Assembly: GCF_008641105.1 (NCBI RefSeq)
Contig: NZ_VTTI01000005.1
Coordinates: 192,397 to 256,396 of the forward strand
DNA length: 64,000 nucleotides
Direction: 5' to 3'
From: Halopseudomonas salina
GTDB taxonomy: Bacteria; Pseudomonadota; Gammaproteobacteria; Pseudomonadales; Pseudomonadaceae
Position 1 is the stretch's first letter. Each line of letters begins with the position of its first letter. Below, piece after piece: positions 1-7,891 of this stretch. The notes below the pieces were generated by a model. The model was given only the letters and a program-made list of their open reading frames with translations. It was not told where the DNA came from and made no database searches. Position numbers and translations under genes: made by a program.

Positions 1-140
1 ACGAAAGCTACAAATACGGCCTGCCGCTGAACTTGGCCATTGGCGATCGGATGTACTGGCTCTCTACTGGTGCCTACACCACCAGCTACAGCGCTATCGA
101 ATTCAACGGCTTCCCGCCTCTGGAAGCGTTCTACATCTGA
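1..140 (+). CDS. Ornithine/lysine decarboxylase-type PLP enzyme (C-terminal end only)
   Basis: Only the last 45 codons are in the window; the reading frame enters at base 3 and stops with TGA at 138-140. The visible end contains GDRMYWLSTGAYTTSYS followed by FNGFPPLEAFYI. This matches the C-terminus of fold-type III PLP-dependent ornithine/arginine/lysine decarboxylases, where the Gly-Ala-Tyr-Thr stretch lies close to the active site and the Phe-Asn-Gly-Phe segment closes the barrel. By family the enzyme would decarboxylate a basic amino acid for polyamine synthesis. The exact substrate cannot be judged from this fragment. A hairpin terminator follows at 193-226. Confidence 0.75.
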   Translation, partial: ESYKYGLPLNLAIGDRMYWLSTGAYTTSYSAIEFNGFPPLEAFYI

Positions 141-148
141 CGCGTTGC

Positions 149-190
149 TTAGCGGCAAGCTTCAAGCTGCAAGCGACGAGCTGCTTGTGC
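149..190. repeat. Left arm of AAGCTTCAAGC-type intergenic repeat, locus A
   Basis: The segment reads GCGGCAAGCTTCAAGCTGC followed by AAGCGACGAGCTGCTTG. It is built from short AAGC/GCTT units and starts just after the decarboxylase stop codon. A related block in opposite orientation lies at 486-523, and the same type recurs at 36296-36380 and 36478-36534. It is non-coding and of unknown function. Confidence 0.6.
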
Positions 191-192
191 AA

Positions 193-226
193 AAGCCTGG
201 CCCTGATATCAGGGCCGGGCTTTTTT
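193..226 (+). terminator. Rho-independent terminator of the decarboxylase gene
   Basis: The stem contains the palindrome GGCCCTGATATCAGGGCC, is extended by AAGCC/GGGCTT, and is followed by a run of six T. It lies 53 bases after the decarboxylase stop. Confidence 0.85.
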
Positions 227-304
227 ATTGTCTGGCGAAAGTGGCACTTTGTTGGGCCTTAGTCTTACTTCACCAGAGATGCTTCCTGAGACCCCGCTGG
301 TCAA

Positions 305-401
305 GATGGAACTCGACATTCCCAATAAGCACCAACCCTGGGAACGTTCGAGTTTCACCTCACACCGGCCCCCGCCTCTGGGAACGTTCGAGTTCCACCT
401 C
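305..401. repeat. Duplicated 24-bp motif plus a degenerate inverted copy
   Basis: Two near-identical 24-base units lie at 338-361 and 378-401. They begin CTGGGAACGTTCGAGTT, differ at one T/C position, and their starts are 40 bases apart. An imperfect reverse-complement copy (TGGAACTCGACATTCCCA) lies just upstream at about 306-323. No reading frame is credible here. Together with two terminators and the AAGC-rich arms this accounts for the 383-base gap between the decarboxylase and the dehydrogenase. Confidence 0.6.
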
Positions 402-431
402 GAACAAAGCCGGCCCCGCCGGCCAGAAACC

Positions 432-466
432 AAAAAGCCCGTACTGCGAAACAGTACGGGCTCTTG
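432..466 (-). terminator. Rho-independent terminator of the short-chain dehydrogenase gene
   Basis: AGCCCGTACTG and CAGTACGGGCT form an 11-bp stem around a CGAAA loop. Read on the minus strand it is followed by five T, so it serves the leftward dehydrogenase gene ending at 524. Confidence 0.8.
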
Positions 467-485
467 ATCCACCTAACCACAATCA

Positions 486-523
486 GCTTAAAGCTTGCCG
501 CTTGTAGCTTGAGGCTTTTATGG
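486..523. repeat. Right arm of AAGCTTCAAGC-type intergenic repeat, locus A
   Basis: The segment reads GCTTAAAGCTTGCCGCTTG followed by TAGCTTGAGGC. It is the inverted partner of the block at 149-190 and ends next to the dehydrogenase stop codon at 524. Confidence 0.6.
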
Positions 524-1429
524 TCAGCTGAACTTCTGAATATTAGCCATCAGCTCACGCAGCGCCTCGATGTTGTCCTTCGGATGCACAGCGCCTTCGA
601 AGTCGCACAGCTTCTCGAAGTTGGCAGCCACGTCTTCGGGCGTGAAGCCTTCATCGGGGTTGAAGCCAATACCCAGCGAACGCTCCCAGCGAACCTTACC
701 CATCCAGCCGCCACCGACTTCAAACAAGCTGCCGGTCTCTTTGCTGTCTTCCGAGCAGAGGTATGCAACCAGCGGGCTGACCAGCTCAGGCTTGAGCTTG
801 TCGAAAGCACCTTCCGGGAACAGACCTTCAGTCATGCGCGTGCCGCCAGTCGGCGCAATCGCGTTGACGAAGATGTTGTTCTTGCGGCCTTCGATCGCCA
901 GGGTGCGGGTCAGACCGTACAGACCCAGCTTGGCCATGCCGTAGTTGGCCTGGCCAAAGTTACCGTAGATACCGGAAGTGGAAGCGGTAAATATGATGCG
1001 ACCGAAATTGCTGTCCTTCATGTAGGGCCAGGCAGCGTGGGTTACCTTGTAGGCACCTTCGACGTGAACCTTGTAGACCAGATCCCAATCAGCGTCGGTC
1101 ATCTTGGCAAAACTCTTGTCTCGCAGGATGCCCGCGTTGTTGACCACAACGTCCACACGACCGAAGTTATCCATCGCGCACTGCACGATTTTTTCACCGT
1201 CGATTACGTTGTCCGGGTTGGCAACGGCAGTACCGCCTGCAGCCTTGATTTCTTCAACAACCTTGAGGGCTGCTTCGCTGTTTGCGCCTTCGCCCTGGGT
1301 GCTGCCACCCAGATCGTTGACGACAACTTTGGCGCCGTGCTTGGCGAACAACAGCGCGTGGGCACGGCCAATGCCGCCGCCGGCACCGGTTACGATGACG
1401 ACCTTGTCGTCAAAACGAATATCGCTCAT
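524..1429 (-). CDS. Short-chain dehydrogenase, MFE-2-type (3R)-hydroxyacyl-CoA dehydrogenase-like
   Basis: This 301-residue SDR is expected to oxidise hydroxyacyl groups with NAD(P). The nucleotide-binding motif TGAGGGIG is at residues 14-21, NNAG at 97-100, and the catalytic set is Ser150, Tyr163 and Lys167 (YGMAK). The early NDLGGS stretch, the HVEGAYKVTHAAWPYM segment and the long C-terminal extension resemble the dehydrogenase unit of peroxisomal multifunctional enzyme type 2 rather than FabG. The start is supported by AGGAG seven bases upstream. The gene stands alone, has its own terminator at 432-466, and has a PsrA-like inverted repeat about 45 bases upstream. A role in fatty-acid breakdown is inferred; the substrate is unknown. 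Confidence 0.8.
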   Translation of the reverse strand: MSDIRFDDKVVIVTGAGGGIGRAHALLFAKHGAKVVVNDLGGSTQGEGANSEAALKVVEEIKAAGGTAVANPDNVIDGEKIVQCAMDNFGRVDVVVNNAGILRDKSFAKMTDADWDLVYKVHVEGAYKVTHAAWPYMKDSNFGRIIFTASTSGIYGNFGQANYGMAKLGLYGLTRTLAIEGRKNNIFVNAIAPTGGTRMTEGLFPEGAFDKLKPELVSPLVAYLCSEDSKETGSLFEVGGGWMGKVRWERSLGIGFNPDEGFTPEDVAANFEKLCDFEGAVHPKDNIEALRELMANIQKFS

Positions 1430-1474
1430 GAAATGCTCCTGTCTATATGGGCGGTGAAAAAAGGTTTATCAGTG

Positions 1475-1490
1475 TTAAACACTTGTTTAA
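1475..1490. promoter_or_regulatory. PsrA-like inverted repeat upstream of the dehydrogenase
   Basis: TTAAACACTTGTTTAA has perfect 6-bp arms around a 4-bp spacer. Its core AAAC-N4-GTTT agrees with the known binding pattern of the Pseudomonas fatty-acid-responsive repressor PsrA, although the outer C/G positions differ. It lies 46-61 bases upstream of the leftward dehydrogenase start and also upstream of the rightward lipoprotein gene. Assignment to PsrA is an inference. Confidence 0.4.
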
Positions 1491-1662
1491 ATTCAGCAAG
1501 GGGTACGGGCAAGGTGAATAGCCAAGCATAAGCCGCTGAGACACGCTTTGCGAAACAACGCTTGGTAACCAATTGCAAAGTGCAGACCGCGAAAAAGGGG
1601 TAGATCCCTCCCGAACCGTTCAACCCGCCGCGCAGGCGTGCATAAAACACAAGGGTCTTGTT

Positions 1663-3237
1663 GTGATTAAAAAGTGTTTATTAACGTTTTTGCTTGTATC
1701 AGTCGTGGCTGCTTGTGCTGACTCTGAAAAAGCGGCGCGAACGCTGTTGAATCAGGCGATTCAGCAGTGGGATCGCGGGGAGCTTGAGCTGGCATTGGGC
1801 ACCTTTGATCGTATTGGTACGCAGTACCTGGATACTGTGGCGGCCACCGAGGCCATCAAGGAGCGCGCGGTGCGGCTCGATACTTATCGCGCTGCATCGA
1901 GCACCGAACGCAACCGGGCAATCAACAGCGGCGTAGTGTCACGTCATATATATCAACAGGTGGAGTCCTACTTTGATAGAACCGGGCATTATCCAGAGTT
2001 GCTGCACGGTGATGAGACGGTTTATCAGGGGCAGTTCGACGCATTTGTCAGTTACTGTACCTATCAGAAATCGATCCTTGAGTACGGTTACCAGCTTGAC
2101 TGCACTCGGGCAGACAGCGTCTATGTCGAGGCCCGCAAGCAGCGTTTACGCGAGGCCGTGCAGAAACCACACAGTGTTAAATCAACGGCTTCTGTTGAGG
2201 ACCGCAATGCCTCAGCGATAAAAACAGCAGCCGATCTGAGTCCTGCCCAATCCAGTTGGGGGGAGCACGCAAATCCCTCTGGCGCGCTGCCAGAGGATGG
2301 TTTTCAGGCGTTCTACATTAATACCAACCAGCCTCGCCAGGTGATTGCAACCGAGTCCGTCGGGGGCATAGCTATCAACTATATACGTGATGATTTTCAC
2401 GGAATTGAATCGGGTGATTTTGGCGGTTACTGGGTGGGGATGCTCGAATTCAAGCAGCAGGAGGTCATGAGCTTTACTGTCAGCCAGAGCTGGTCGAAAA
2501 CACGAATACTGATCAATGGCCGAGTGTTGTTCGAAGGTGGATCGGACCAGTCGATCCTGTACCGGTTTGAGCCCGGTGAGCACAAGATCGAGGTGGAATA
2601 CGTCAATAATTGGCACACGACCGAGTTCAGCGTGGGCATACACTCCAGCGTCACTTATCTGGATATGGATCAGATCAAGATGCGCCTGCAGGCGAATCTG
2701 CTTGATGACTTTCAGGTGCTGTATGCGGGTCTGTACGAAAGTTCCGCCCGGGACATGACGACCATCGTCAATCTGGAGAAGACGGCTGACCCTGTGGTGT
2801 TGGTGCTCAGCTCCTATAGTCCCGTGAAATGGTATGTGTCCAATCCCTTCGGCGTCGAGATACGCGCCATTGTTTACGGCGCCTACAAGCCCGGGTCCAC
2901 ACTGGCCGGGGATATTCCCGGGTCGATACTCAGGCTGCCCGCCAAAACGCGAATCGGTTCCTATCATGTGAGCCCGGACTGTCGCTGTGTGGCCGGCAGT
3001 TTTCATTGCGAGGGCAAGGGCAAGATGCCGACCGTGACTGCGCTACAGACGCTGACCAACAAGACGTTATCGGGGTTTACTGGGCACTATTCTGCCGAGT
3101 CACTGACGGTGCCGGAGGTACGGGTAGATGCCTGTTTTCTTGAGGAGCTGACAGCCCGGATGAGCAGGATCGAGATGGACCGGGCCGCCTGCAAAGCAGA
3201 GAACAATCCTGATTTTGAGAGGATGTTCGAGGGCTAA
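1663..3237 (+). CDS. Predicted lipoprotein of unknown function (524 aa)
   Basis: I do not recognise a family for this protein. From a GTG start with AGGG upstream it begins with a lysine-containing hydrophobic signal and a lipobox VVAAC, so Cys18 would be lipidated. Residues about 20-70 look like a short TPR-type helical hairpin (LLNQAIQQWDRGELELALG). Residues about 85-150 recall the periplasmic part of a pseudopilin (YFDRTGHYPELL). Residues about 225-330 look like a beta-sandwich of the PA14 kind (QSWSKTRILINGRVLFEGG, then FEPGEHKIEVEYVNNW). A C-terminal region with several cysteines follows. A longer in-frame start at 1573 lacks a signal at its N-terminus. The stop is 2 bases from the convergent mgtE stop, with no obvious terminator. 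Confidence 0.6.
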   Translation: MIKKCLLTFLLVSVVAACADSEKAARTLLNQAIQQWDRGELELALGTFDRIGTQYLDTVAATEAIKERAVRLDTYRAASSTERNRAINSGVVSRHIYQQVESYFDRTGHYPELLHGDETVYQGQFDAFVSYCTYQKSILEYGYQLDCTRADSVYVEARKQRLREAVQKPHSVKSTASVEDRNASAIKTAADLSPAQSSWGEHANPSGALPEDGFQAFYINTNQPRQVIATESVGGIAINYIRDDFHGIESGDFGGYWVGMLEFKQQEVMSFTVSQSWSKTRILINGRVLFEGGSDQSILYRFEPGEHKIEVEYVNNWHTTEFSVGIHSSVTYLDMDQIKMRLQANLLDDFQVLYAGLYESSARDMTTIVNLEKTADPVVLVLSSYSPVKWYVSNPFGVEIRAIVYGAYKPGSTLAGDIPGSILRLPAKTRIGSYHVSPDCRCVAGSFHCEGKGKMPTVTALQTLTNKTLSGFTGHYSAESLTVPEVRVDACFLEELTARMSRIEMDRAACKAENNPDFERMFEG

Positions 3238-3239
3238 CC

Positions 3240-4418
3240 CTAGAGCACCAATGAGGTCGCCAGGAACAGCATCAAGCCCATACCGATAATGTCGGTGAAA
3301 GTGGTCAGGAAAATGCTGCTGGCCGTTGCCGGGTCTGCGCCGAAGCGTTTGAGCAGCAAGGGGACGGCAACCCCAAATATGCCGCTGGCCATGCAGGCGC
3401 CAATCATCGCGATAAAAATAACGAAGCCGAGCATGGCCGGATTGGCAGAATCGGTAAAAAGCGCATAGGCAAACATTGCAGTGCCGGCAATAACCCCGAC
3501 CGCTGCGCCATTGAGGGCGCCTAGTAGTATCTCTTTGCGCAGCAACTGCCTGAGCGGGTAGTCCTGTATCTTGCCCAACGTTATGCCGCGCAGGGTAATT
3601 GCCAGTGCCTGGCAGCCGGTGTTGCCGCTCTGGCCGGCAAGCACCGGCAGAAAGGCGGCGAGGGCGACAATCTGTGAGATGGTGCCCTCGAACATCCCCA
3701 CCACAAAAGCCGCTGCAAAGGCGGTAATCAGGTTGACCTGTAGCCACGGATGGCGCATCCGGAAGGCGGCCAGTACGGGCGTATTGATCTGCTCCTCCTT
3801 TGCCACACCGTATTGGGAGCCGGCCTGGGTGCTGAGCTCGGAGACAATGCGCTCATAGAGTTTCCAGCCGCGCACTTCGCCCACCACACATTGCTGGTCA
3901 TCCACCACTGGATAGATGCGGTAGTGCCGGTAGAGCACTTCGCTGACTGCGCTCTTGATGGGTGTGCTCTGATGAAACGCGAATGGCTCAAGCACCATGA
4001 TGCTGGACAGCGCTTCGGATGGCTTGGAGAGAATCAGATCGCGCATGCCCACGAGCCCGACCAGGCGGTTTTCCTCGACTACGAATATGTAGCTGATTTC
4101 GGCCACGTTTGCACTTTTCACCATGAACGCCAAGGCTTCGGCAACCGTATAGCTGGAGGGGAGCGTCGCTGTGGCGGGGGTCATCAGCTCGCCAATGGTT
4201 TCTTCGATTCCGGACAACACCACGCGCGTGGCGGTGTCCCCTGGAGCGGCGATTTCGCCCAAGTGGGAGGCCACCTGCATAGCCTGATCGGTTGGCAGGC
4301 GCGCGAGAATGAACTGGATATCGTCCGCCGGCAGCCCGACCAGCTCCTCGGCGGCATCCCGCGGGGGCAGTTTGCGGATATGTTCGATTCGCTCGGTCAA
4401 TCCCATTGTCTGTGACAT
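3240..4418 (-). CDS. mgtE: MgtE-type magnesium transporter
   Basis: This 392-residue protein shows the MgtE plan: a short N-terminal domain, a tandem CBS pair (about residues 75-200) and a five-helix membrane domain. The membrane signatures are PVLAGQSGNTGCQALAITLR and GADPATASSIFLTTFTDIIG, which form the pore and Mg-binding region in the family. MgtE is a dimeric Mg2+ channel in the inner membrane, gated by Mg2+ bound to its cytoplasmic domains. The N-domain before the first CBS is only about 75 residues, shorter than the roughly 130 usual in MgtE, so its magnesium sensing may differ. It is transcribed convergently with the lipoprotein gene. Confidence 0.88.
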   Translation of the reverse strand: MSQTMGLTERIEHIRKLPPRDAAEELVGLPADDIQFILARLPTDQAMQVASHLGEIAAPGDTATRVVLSGIEETIGELMTPATATLPSSYTVAEALAFMVKSANVAEISYIFVVEENRLVGLVGMRDLILSKPSEALSSIMVLEPFAFHQSTPIKSAVSEVLYRHYRIYPVVDDQQCVVGEVRGWKLYERIVSELSTQAGSQYGVAKEEQINTPVLAAFRMRHPWLQVNLITAFAAAFVVGMFEGTISQIVALAAFLPVLAGQSGNTGCQALAITLRGITLGKIQDYPLRQLLRKEILLGALNGAAVGVIAGTAMFAYALFTDSANPAMLGFVIFIAMIGACMASGIFGVAVPLLLKRFGADPATASSIFLTTFTDIIGMGLMLFLATSLVL

Positions 4419-4548
4419 GTCTCGGCCTGCTGTCGCTGTTTGATTCAGACTATAGCAGGCGCTCCATCGGTTTTATTGAGCATCAATAACTTGTAGTTCC
4501 AGGCTCAGGGTCCATGCTGAGAGCTAACGCTTTTTCAGGAGCTCGCTT

Positions 4549-5514
4549 ATGCGTGTTTTTTCCAATCCGGTTGGCGCCGGCTCTCTGTGGTTCGACAATC
4601 TTGCCACGGCGGAGGGTATGCCAGTCGCGTACGACCCGCAGGCGCGCGCATTTCTGCCCACACCACCTTTTTGTGCCAATCGCGACATCATCGGTTGTAA
4701 CTGGATAGCACCTGCCGAAGGCGAATTTTGCCGGTCCTGCAGCATGACAGAGCTGGCTCCGGATACGTCGATTGCCAATGCTCTTCCCAACTGGGCACAA
4801 ACCGAGGCTGCCAAGCGCTGGGCTCTGGATAATCTGGGGCGCTGGCACTGGTTCAGACCAGAGGATCCAGGAGCTCGCCCGGTGTTTCATTTGCTGGCTG
4901 AAGGTACAACACCCGTTCCCATGGGGCACGCTGGTGGTGTAGTGACGATCAGTGTGGCGGAGGTGGACCCTGTGCTGGTAACTACTCGCCGTGAGGCACT
5001 GGAAGAGCCCTACCGCACCATGATTGGCCATATGCGGCATGAGATTGCTCACATGCTCTGGTGGCGTTTGAGCCTGCGCGAGGACTTTCTGGAGGCCTTT
5101 CAGGGCATGTTCGGTGATGTGATGATCGACTACCCTGGCGCGCTGCAATATCACTATGCGAACGGCCCTCCTGAGAACTGGAAGGAGCATTACCTGACCA
5201 GCTACGCGTCGGCCCATCCCCACGAAGATTGGGCCGAGACGGCGGCGCATCTGCTCCACCTGACAGATATAGCAGACAGCTTTGTCGCCACCGGCCTTTC
5301 CTCGCCGCAGATTCCTGATGCTGGCTGGGACCCTTATTCGGAGCCGGATGCCGATCGACTTATTCACATTGCTGCGACACTGACCGTGGGCGTAAACCAC
5401 GTCAATCGTGCCATGGGTCTGTCAGATATTTATCCCTTTGTGCTGTCTGACCACGCGCGTCAGAAGCTCGCCTTTGTGCACGACTGGTTGCGCCGAGGTG
5501 CCTTGGGTCTTTGA
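4549..5514 (+). CDS. Putative zinc-binding metallopeptidase with N-terminal zinc ribbon
   Basis: The 321-residue protein carries four cysteines spaced as a degenerate zinc ribbon (Cys42, Cys50, Cys61, Cys64). It also has a gluzincin-like HEIAH motif (residues 164-168) and a downstream acidic stretch, HPHEDWAETAAH, likely to give the third ligand. This matches the family annotated as putative zinc-binding metallopeptidase (PF10005/DUF2248 type). No signal peptide is visible, so it should be cytoplasmic. The start has AGGAG eight bases upstream. The substrate is unknown. It precedes the prenyltransferase gene by 90 bases and may be cotranscribed with it. Confidence 0.72.
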   Translation: MRVFSNPVGAGSLWFDNLATAEGMPVAYDPQARAFLPTPPFCANRDIIGCNWIAPAEGEFCRSCSMTELAPDTSIANALPNWAQTEAAKRWALDNLGRWHWFRPEDPGARPVFHLLAEGTTPVPMGHAGGVVTISVAEVDPVLVTTRREALEEPYRTMIGHMRHEIAHMLWWRLSLREDFLEAFQGMFGDVMIDYPGALQYHYANGPPENWKEHYLTSYASAHPHEDWAETAAHLLHLTDIADSFVATGLSSPQIPDAGWDPYSEPDADRLIHIAATLTVGVNHVNRAMGLSDIYPFVLSDHARQKLAFVHDWLRRGALGL

Positions 5515-5604
5515 CCTGCAGCAATATCCCCTGCACCAGCCTCCGGTAACATCGTTGCTGAAATTCCACGGGTCCGCTTCGGATCTCAGTGACGAGGTTG
5601 CCTG

Positions 5605-6498
5605 GTGACGCTCAAAGCCGTGTTCCAATCCATGCGGTTACCCTTTCTGGTGCTGACGCCAGGCTGTGTGTTCCTGGGCGTTGCAACAGCCTTTGCAGGA
5701 ACTGAGCCGGTGCTCTGGGCCAACCTGTGGCTGGCAATGATCGGCGCGCTGGCTGCGCATATTGCAGTTAACACACTCAACGAGTATCAGGACTTCCGCA
5801 GCGGGCTGGATGCGCTTACTTCGCGCACGCCCTTTAGTGGTGGCAGTGGCGCGTTGATAAGGTGGCCGGATGCGGCAATGGCGGTGCGCTGGACTGCCGG
5901 CGGATGCCTGGCGGCAGTTGTTTTGATTGGTTTGTATTTTCTGGCGCAGTTTGGAGCAGCCATACTCCCGATTGGTATCCTGGGGCTGGTCATTATTGTG
6001 TTCTATACCCGGTGGGTGAACAGGCTTCCCTGGCTGTGTCTTGTAACTCCGGGTATCGCTTTTGGTCCGCTAGTGGTGATGGGTACCCATTTCGTGCTCA
6101 CTGGGCAGTACAGCGGGAGTGCGGCTGTTGTGTCACTGGTGCCTTTTTTTCTGGCGAATAACCTGTTGTTGCTCAACCAGTTTCCAGATCTGGAGGCTGA
6201 CCGCCAGGTCGGACGGCGGCATTTGCCGATTGCCTACGGTGTAGAGTTTGCAACCGGTGTATACGGTTTCATGGCGGCGGCGGCCATGCTTGTTATTGTG
6301 CTGAGTGTCGACTCAGGAATCCTGTCATCGCTAACCCTGCTGGCCTTGGTGCCTGCGGCGGCCGGGCTTGTAGCTTGGGAAGGTGCCCGCCGATACGCAG
6401 ATGAGCTCGAGCGATTAAGCCCCTATCTGGGTTTGAATGTGCTCGCGGCTGTTGTTACACCCCTGGTTCTGTCCAGTACGCTAGTTCTTGGTCGTTAG
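5605..6498 (+). CDS. UbiA-family prenyltransferase
   Basis: This 297-residue integral membrane protein has about eight hydrophobic segments and both UbiA aspartate-rich motifs. The first is NTLNEYQDFRSGLD (about residues 56-69) and the second NQFPDLEADRQVGRRHLP (about 190-207). These bind the Mg-diphosphate of the prenyl donor. The overall look is closer to MenA-type enzymes than to 4-hydroxybenzoate transferases, but the acceptor cannot be assigned. The chosen start is GTG with GAGG upstream. The stop overlaps the convergent gltS stop by 4 bases. Confidence 0.75.
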   Translation: MTLKAVFQSMRLPFLVLTPGCVFLGVATAFAGTEPVLWANLWLAMIGALAAHIAVNTLNEYQDFRSGLDALTSRTPFSGGSGALIRWPDAAMAVRWTAGGCLAAVVLIGLYFLAQFGAAILPIGILGLVIIVFYTRWVNRLPWLCLVTPGIAFGPLVVMGTHFVLTGQYSGSAAVVSLVPFFLANNLLLLNQFPDLEADRQVGRRHLPIAYGVEFATGVYGFMAAAAMLVIVLSVDSGILSSLTLLALVPAAAGLVAWEGARRYADELERLSPYLGLNVLAAVVTPLVLSSTLVLGR

Positions 6499-7691
6499 CT
6501 CTGGAACATCTCCAGACTCAGAATCAGCTGCACCAGCGTGGCATTGGCGATGTCGATGAAAAAGGCGCCTAGCAGTGGTATGACCAGATAGGCCTTGGGA
6601 CTGGGCCCGAATCGGTTGGTCAGTGCGTTCATGTTGGCGATACCGATTGGCGTCGCGCCCAGGCCCATGCCGATAAAGCCGGCGCTGATGCAGGCTGCGT
6701 CATAGTCGCGGCCCAGCAGCGGGAAGACTACAAAAATGGTCAGCAGAGTGATGACAGCGGCCTGCATCACCATGACCACGCTGATCATGCCAAGCGCGCC
6801 CTGCAGAGATAGCAGCGGCAGGCTGATCAGACTCATACCGAGAAATAGCTGCAGACTCAAGTCGCCCGCGAGCTGTATGGGTCTGTGATCGATGGTGACC
6901 TTGAACAACTCCAGGCCGTTGGTAAGTGCTATACCCAGGAACATGGCGGTAAGGAATGCCGGCAAGCGAACCCCAACACCCGATAGCCAGCCGTACATTG
7001 TCGCGCCCAGGGCGAAACACAGGGCGATCAACAACACAGCGGTGAGCACGCTGTTCAATTCGATGATGTAGGTAACCTTGTTGCCGGACTCGATATGCTG
7101 GATCTCGGCGTGCGCGGCGTCTGAATGCAGATTGTTGCGTCGAATAAGCCAGGCTCCCACCGGACCGCCAATCAACCCGCCCATGATCAGGCCGGCGGTG
7201 GCGAAGGTCATGCCCATGGAGCTGGCGTTGGTCAGACCAAAATGCTCTTCGAATAACTGACCCCAGGTGATGGCTGTACCGTGCCCGCCGGCAAGGGAAA
7301 CGCTCCCGCCAATCAGGCCGAGGAGGGGGCTTTCGCCAGCCACAAGTGCCAAAAGGGTGCCGGTCAGGTTCTGGAATATCAGCAGAACGATTGCCAGCCC
7401 GAGCATGATTGCCAACGCCTTGCCGCCCTCCAGCATCTGCCGTAGATGCGCGGAAAGTCCAATGGTGGCGAAGAAGGTGATCAGCAGCAGATCTCGTAAC
7501 TGAAGATCAAAACGTATGTCCCGGCTGGTAGTGGCTTCGATCACTGCGACCAGCGCACTGATCAGCAAGCCGCCGGTAACGGCGGGAGGGATATTGTAGG
7601 TATGCAGCAAGGCCACTCGCCGATTGATATGAAATCCAATCCATAGCGCTATGATCGCGATCGCCACGGTAACGGGCGTGTTTATTTCCAT
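6495..7691 (-). CDS. gltS: Sodium/glutamate symporter
   Basis: The 398-residue protein is hydrophobic throughout and matches GltS. It has two inverted halves with the glycine-rich re-entrant loops GGSVSLAGGHGTAITWG and GFIGMGLGATPIGIANMNAL. The family imports glutamate with Na+ across the inner membrane. Length and both signature loops are intact. It is a single-gene unit, divergent from yhhQ and convergent with the prenyltransferase. Confidence 0.9.
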   Translation of the reverse strand: MEINTPVTVAIAIIALWIGFHINRRVALLHTYNIPPAVTGGLLISALVAVIEATTSRDIRFDLQLRDLLLITFFATIGLSAHLRQMLEGGKALAIMLGLAIVLLIFQNLTGTLLALVAGESPLLGLIGGSVSLAGGHGTAITWGQLFEEHFGLTNASSMGMTFATAGLIMGGLIGGPVGAWLIRRNNLHSDAAHAEIQHIESGNKVTYIIELNSVLTAVLLIALCFALGATMYGWLSGVGVRLPAFLTAMFLGIALTNGLELFKVTIDHRPIQLAGDLSLQLFLGMSLISLPLLSLQGALGMISVVMVMQAAVITLLTIFVVFPLLGRDYDAACISAGFIGMGLGATPIGIANMNALTNRFGPSPKAYLVIPLLGAFFIDIANATLVQLILSLEMFQS

Positions 7692-7849
7692 GGATCTGTC
7701 CTGGCTGGGCCTGGCGGTAAGACTAGCAGAGCCGCCGTGAAGATAAGTTGACGGGGGTCATCAAGCAGTACACCGCCCGTCTGCATCGGTACCTTTTTGA
7801 CTGACAAAGCGCTAGAATGCCGGCCGCACGCAGCCAGAGTGGTTGTGGC

Positions 7850-7884
7850 AATGGGTTCCCTAACCCCATTACATCCCAAAAAGG
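7850..7884 (+). ncRNA. Candidate preQ1-I riboswitch controlling yhhQ
   Basis: AATGGG (7850-7855) pairs with CCCATT (7865-7870) to give a 6-bp stem with a C-rich loop ending in TAACC. An A-rich tail CCCAAAAAGG follows (7875-7884), whose GG can pair with the loop cytosines to form the small H-type pseudoknot of class I preQ1 aptamers. The TAACCCCA segment and A-rich tail closely resemble the crystallised Thermoanaerobacter aptamer. The closing AGG (7882-7884) is also the Shine-Dalgarno of yhhQ, seven bases before ATG at 7892, so ligand binding should block translation. YhhQ is a known target of preQ1 riboswitches. A TAGAAT -10-like element at 7813-7818 would start the transcript just upstream. 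Confidence 0.65.
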
Positions 7885-7891
7885 ACATCCC

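Noticed and set aside
464..1531. A 355-codon plus-strand frame opposite the short-chain dehydrogenase.
   Set aside because: The minus-strand product has a complete SDR active site and its own terminator; the plus frame starts inside that terminator.
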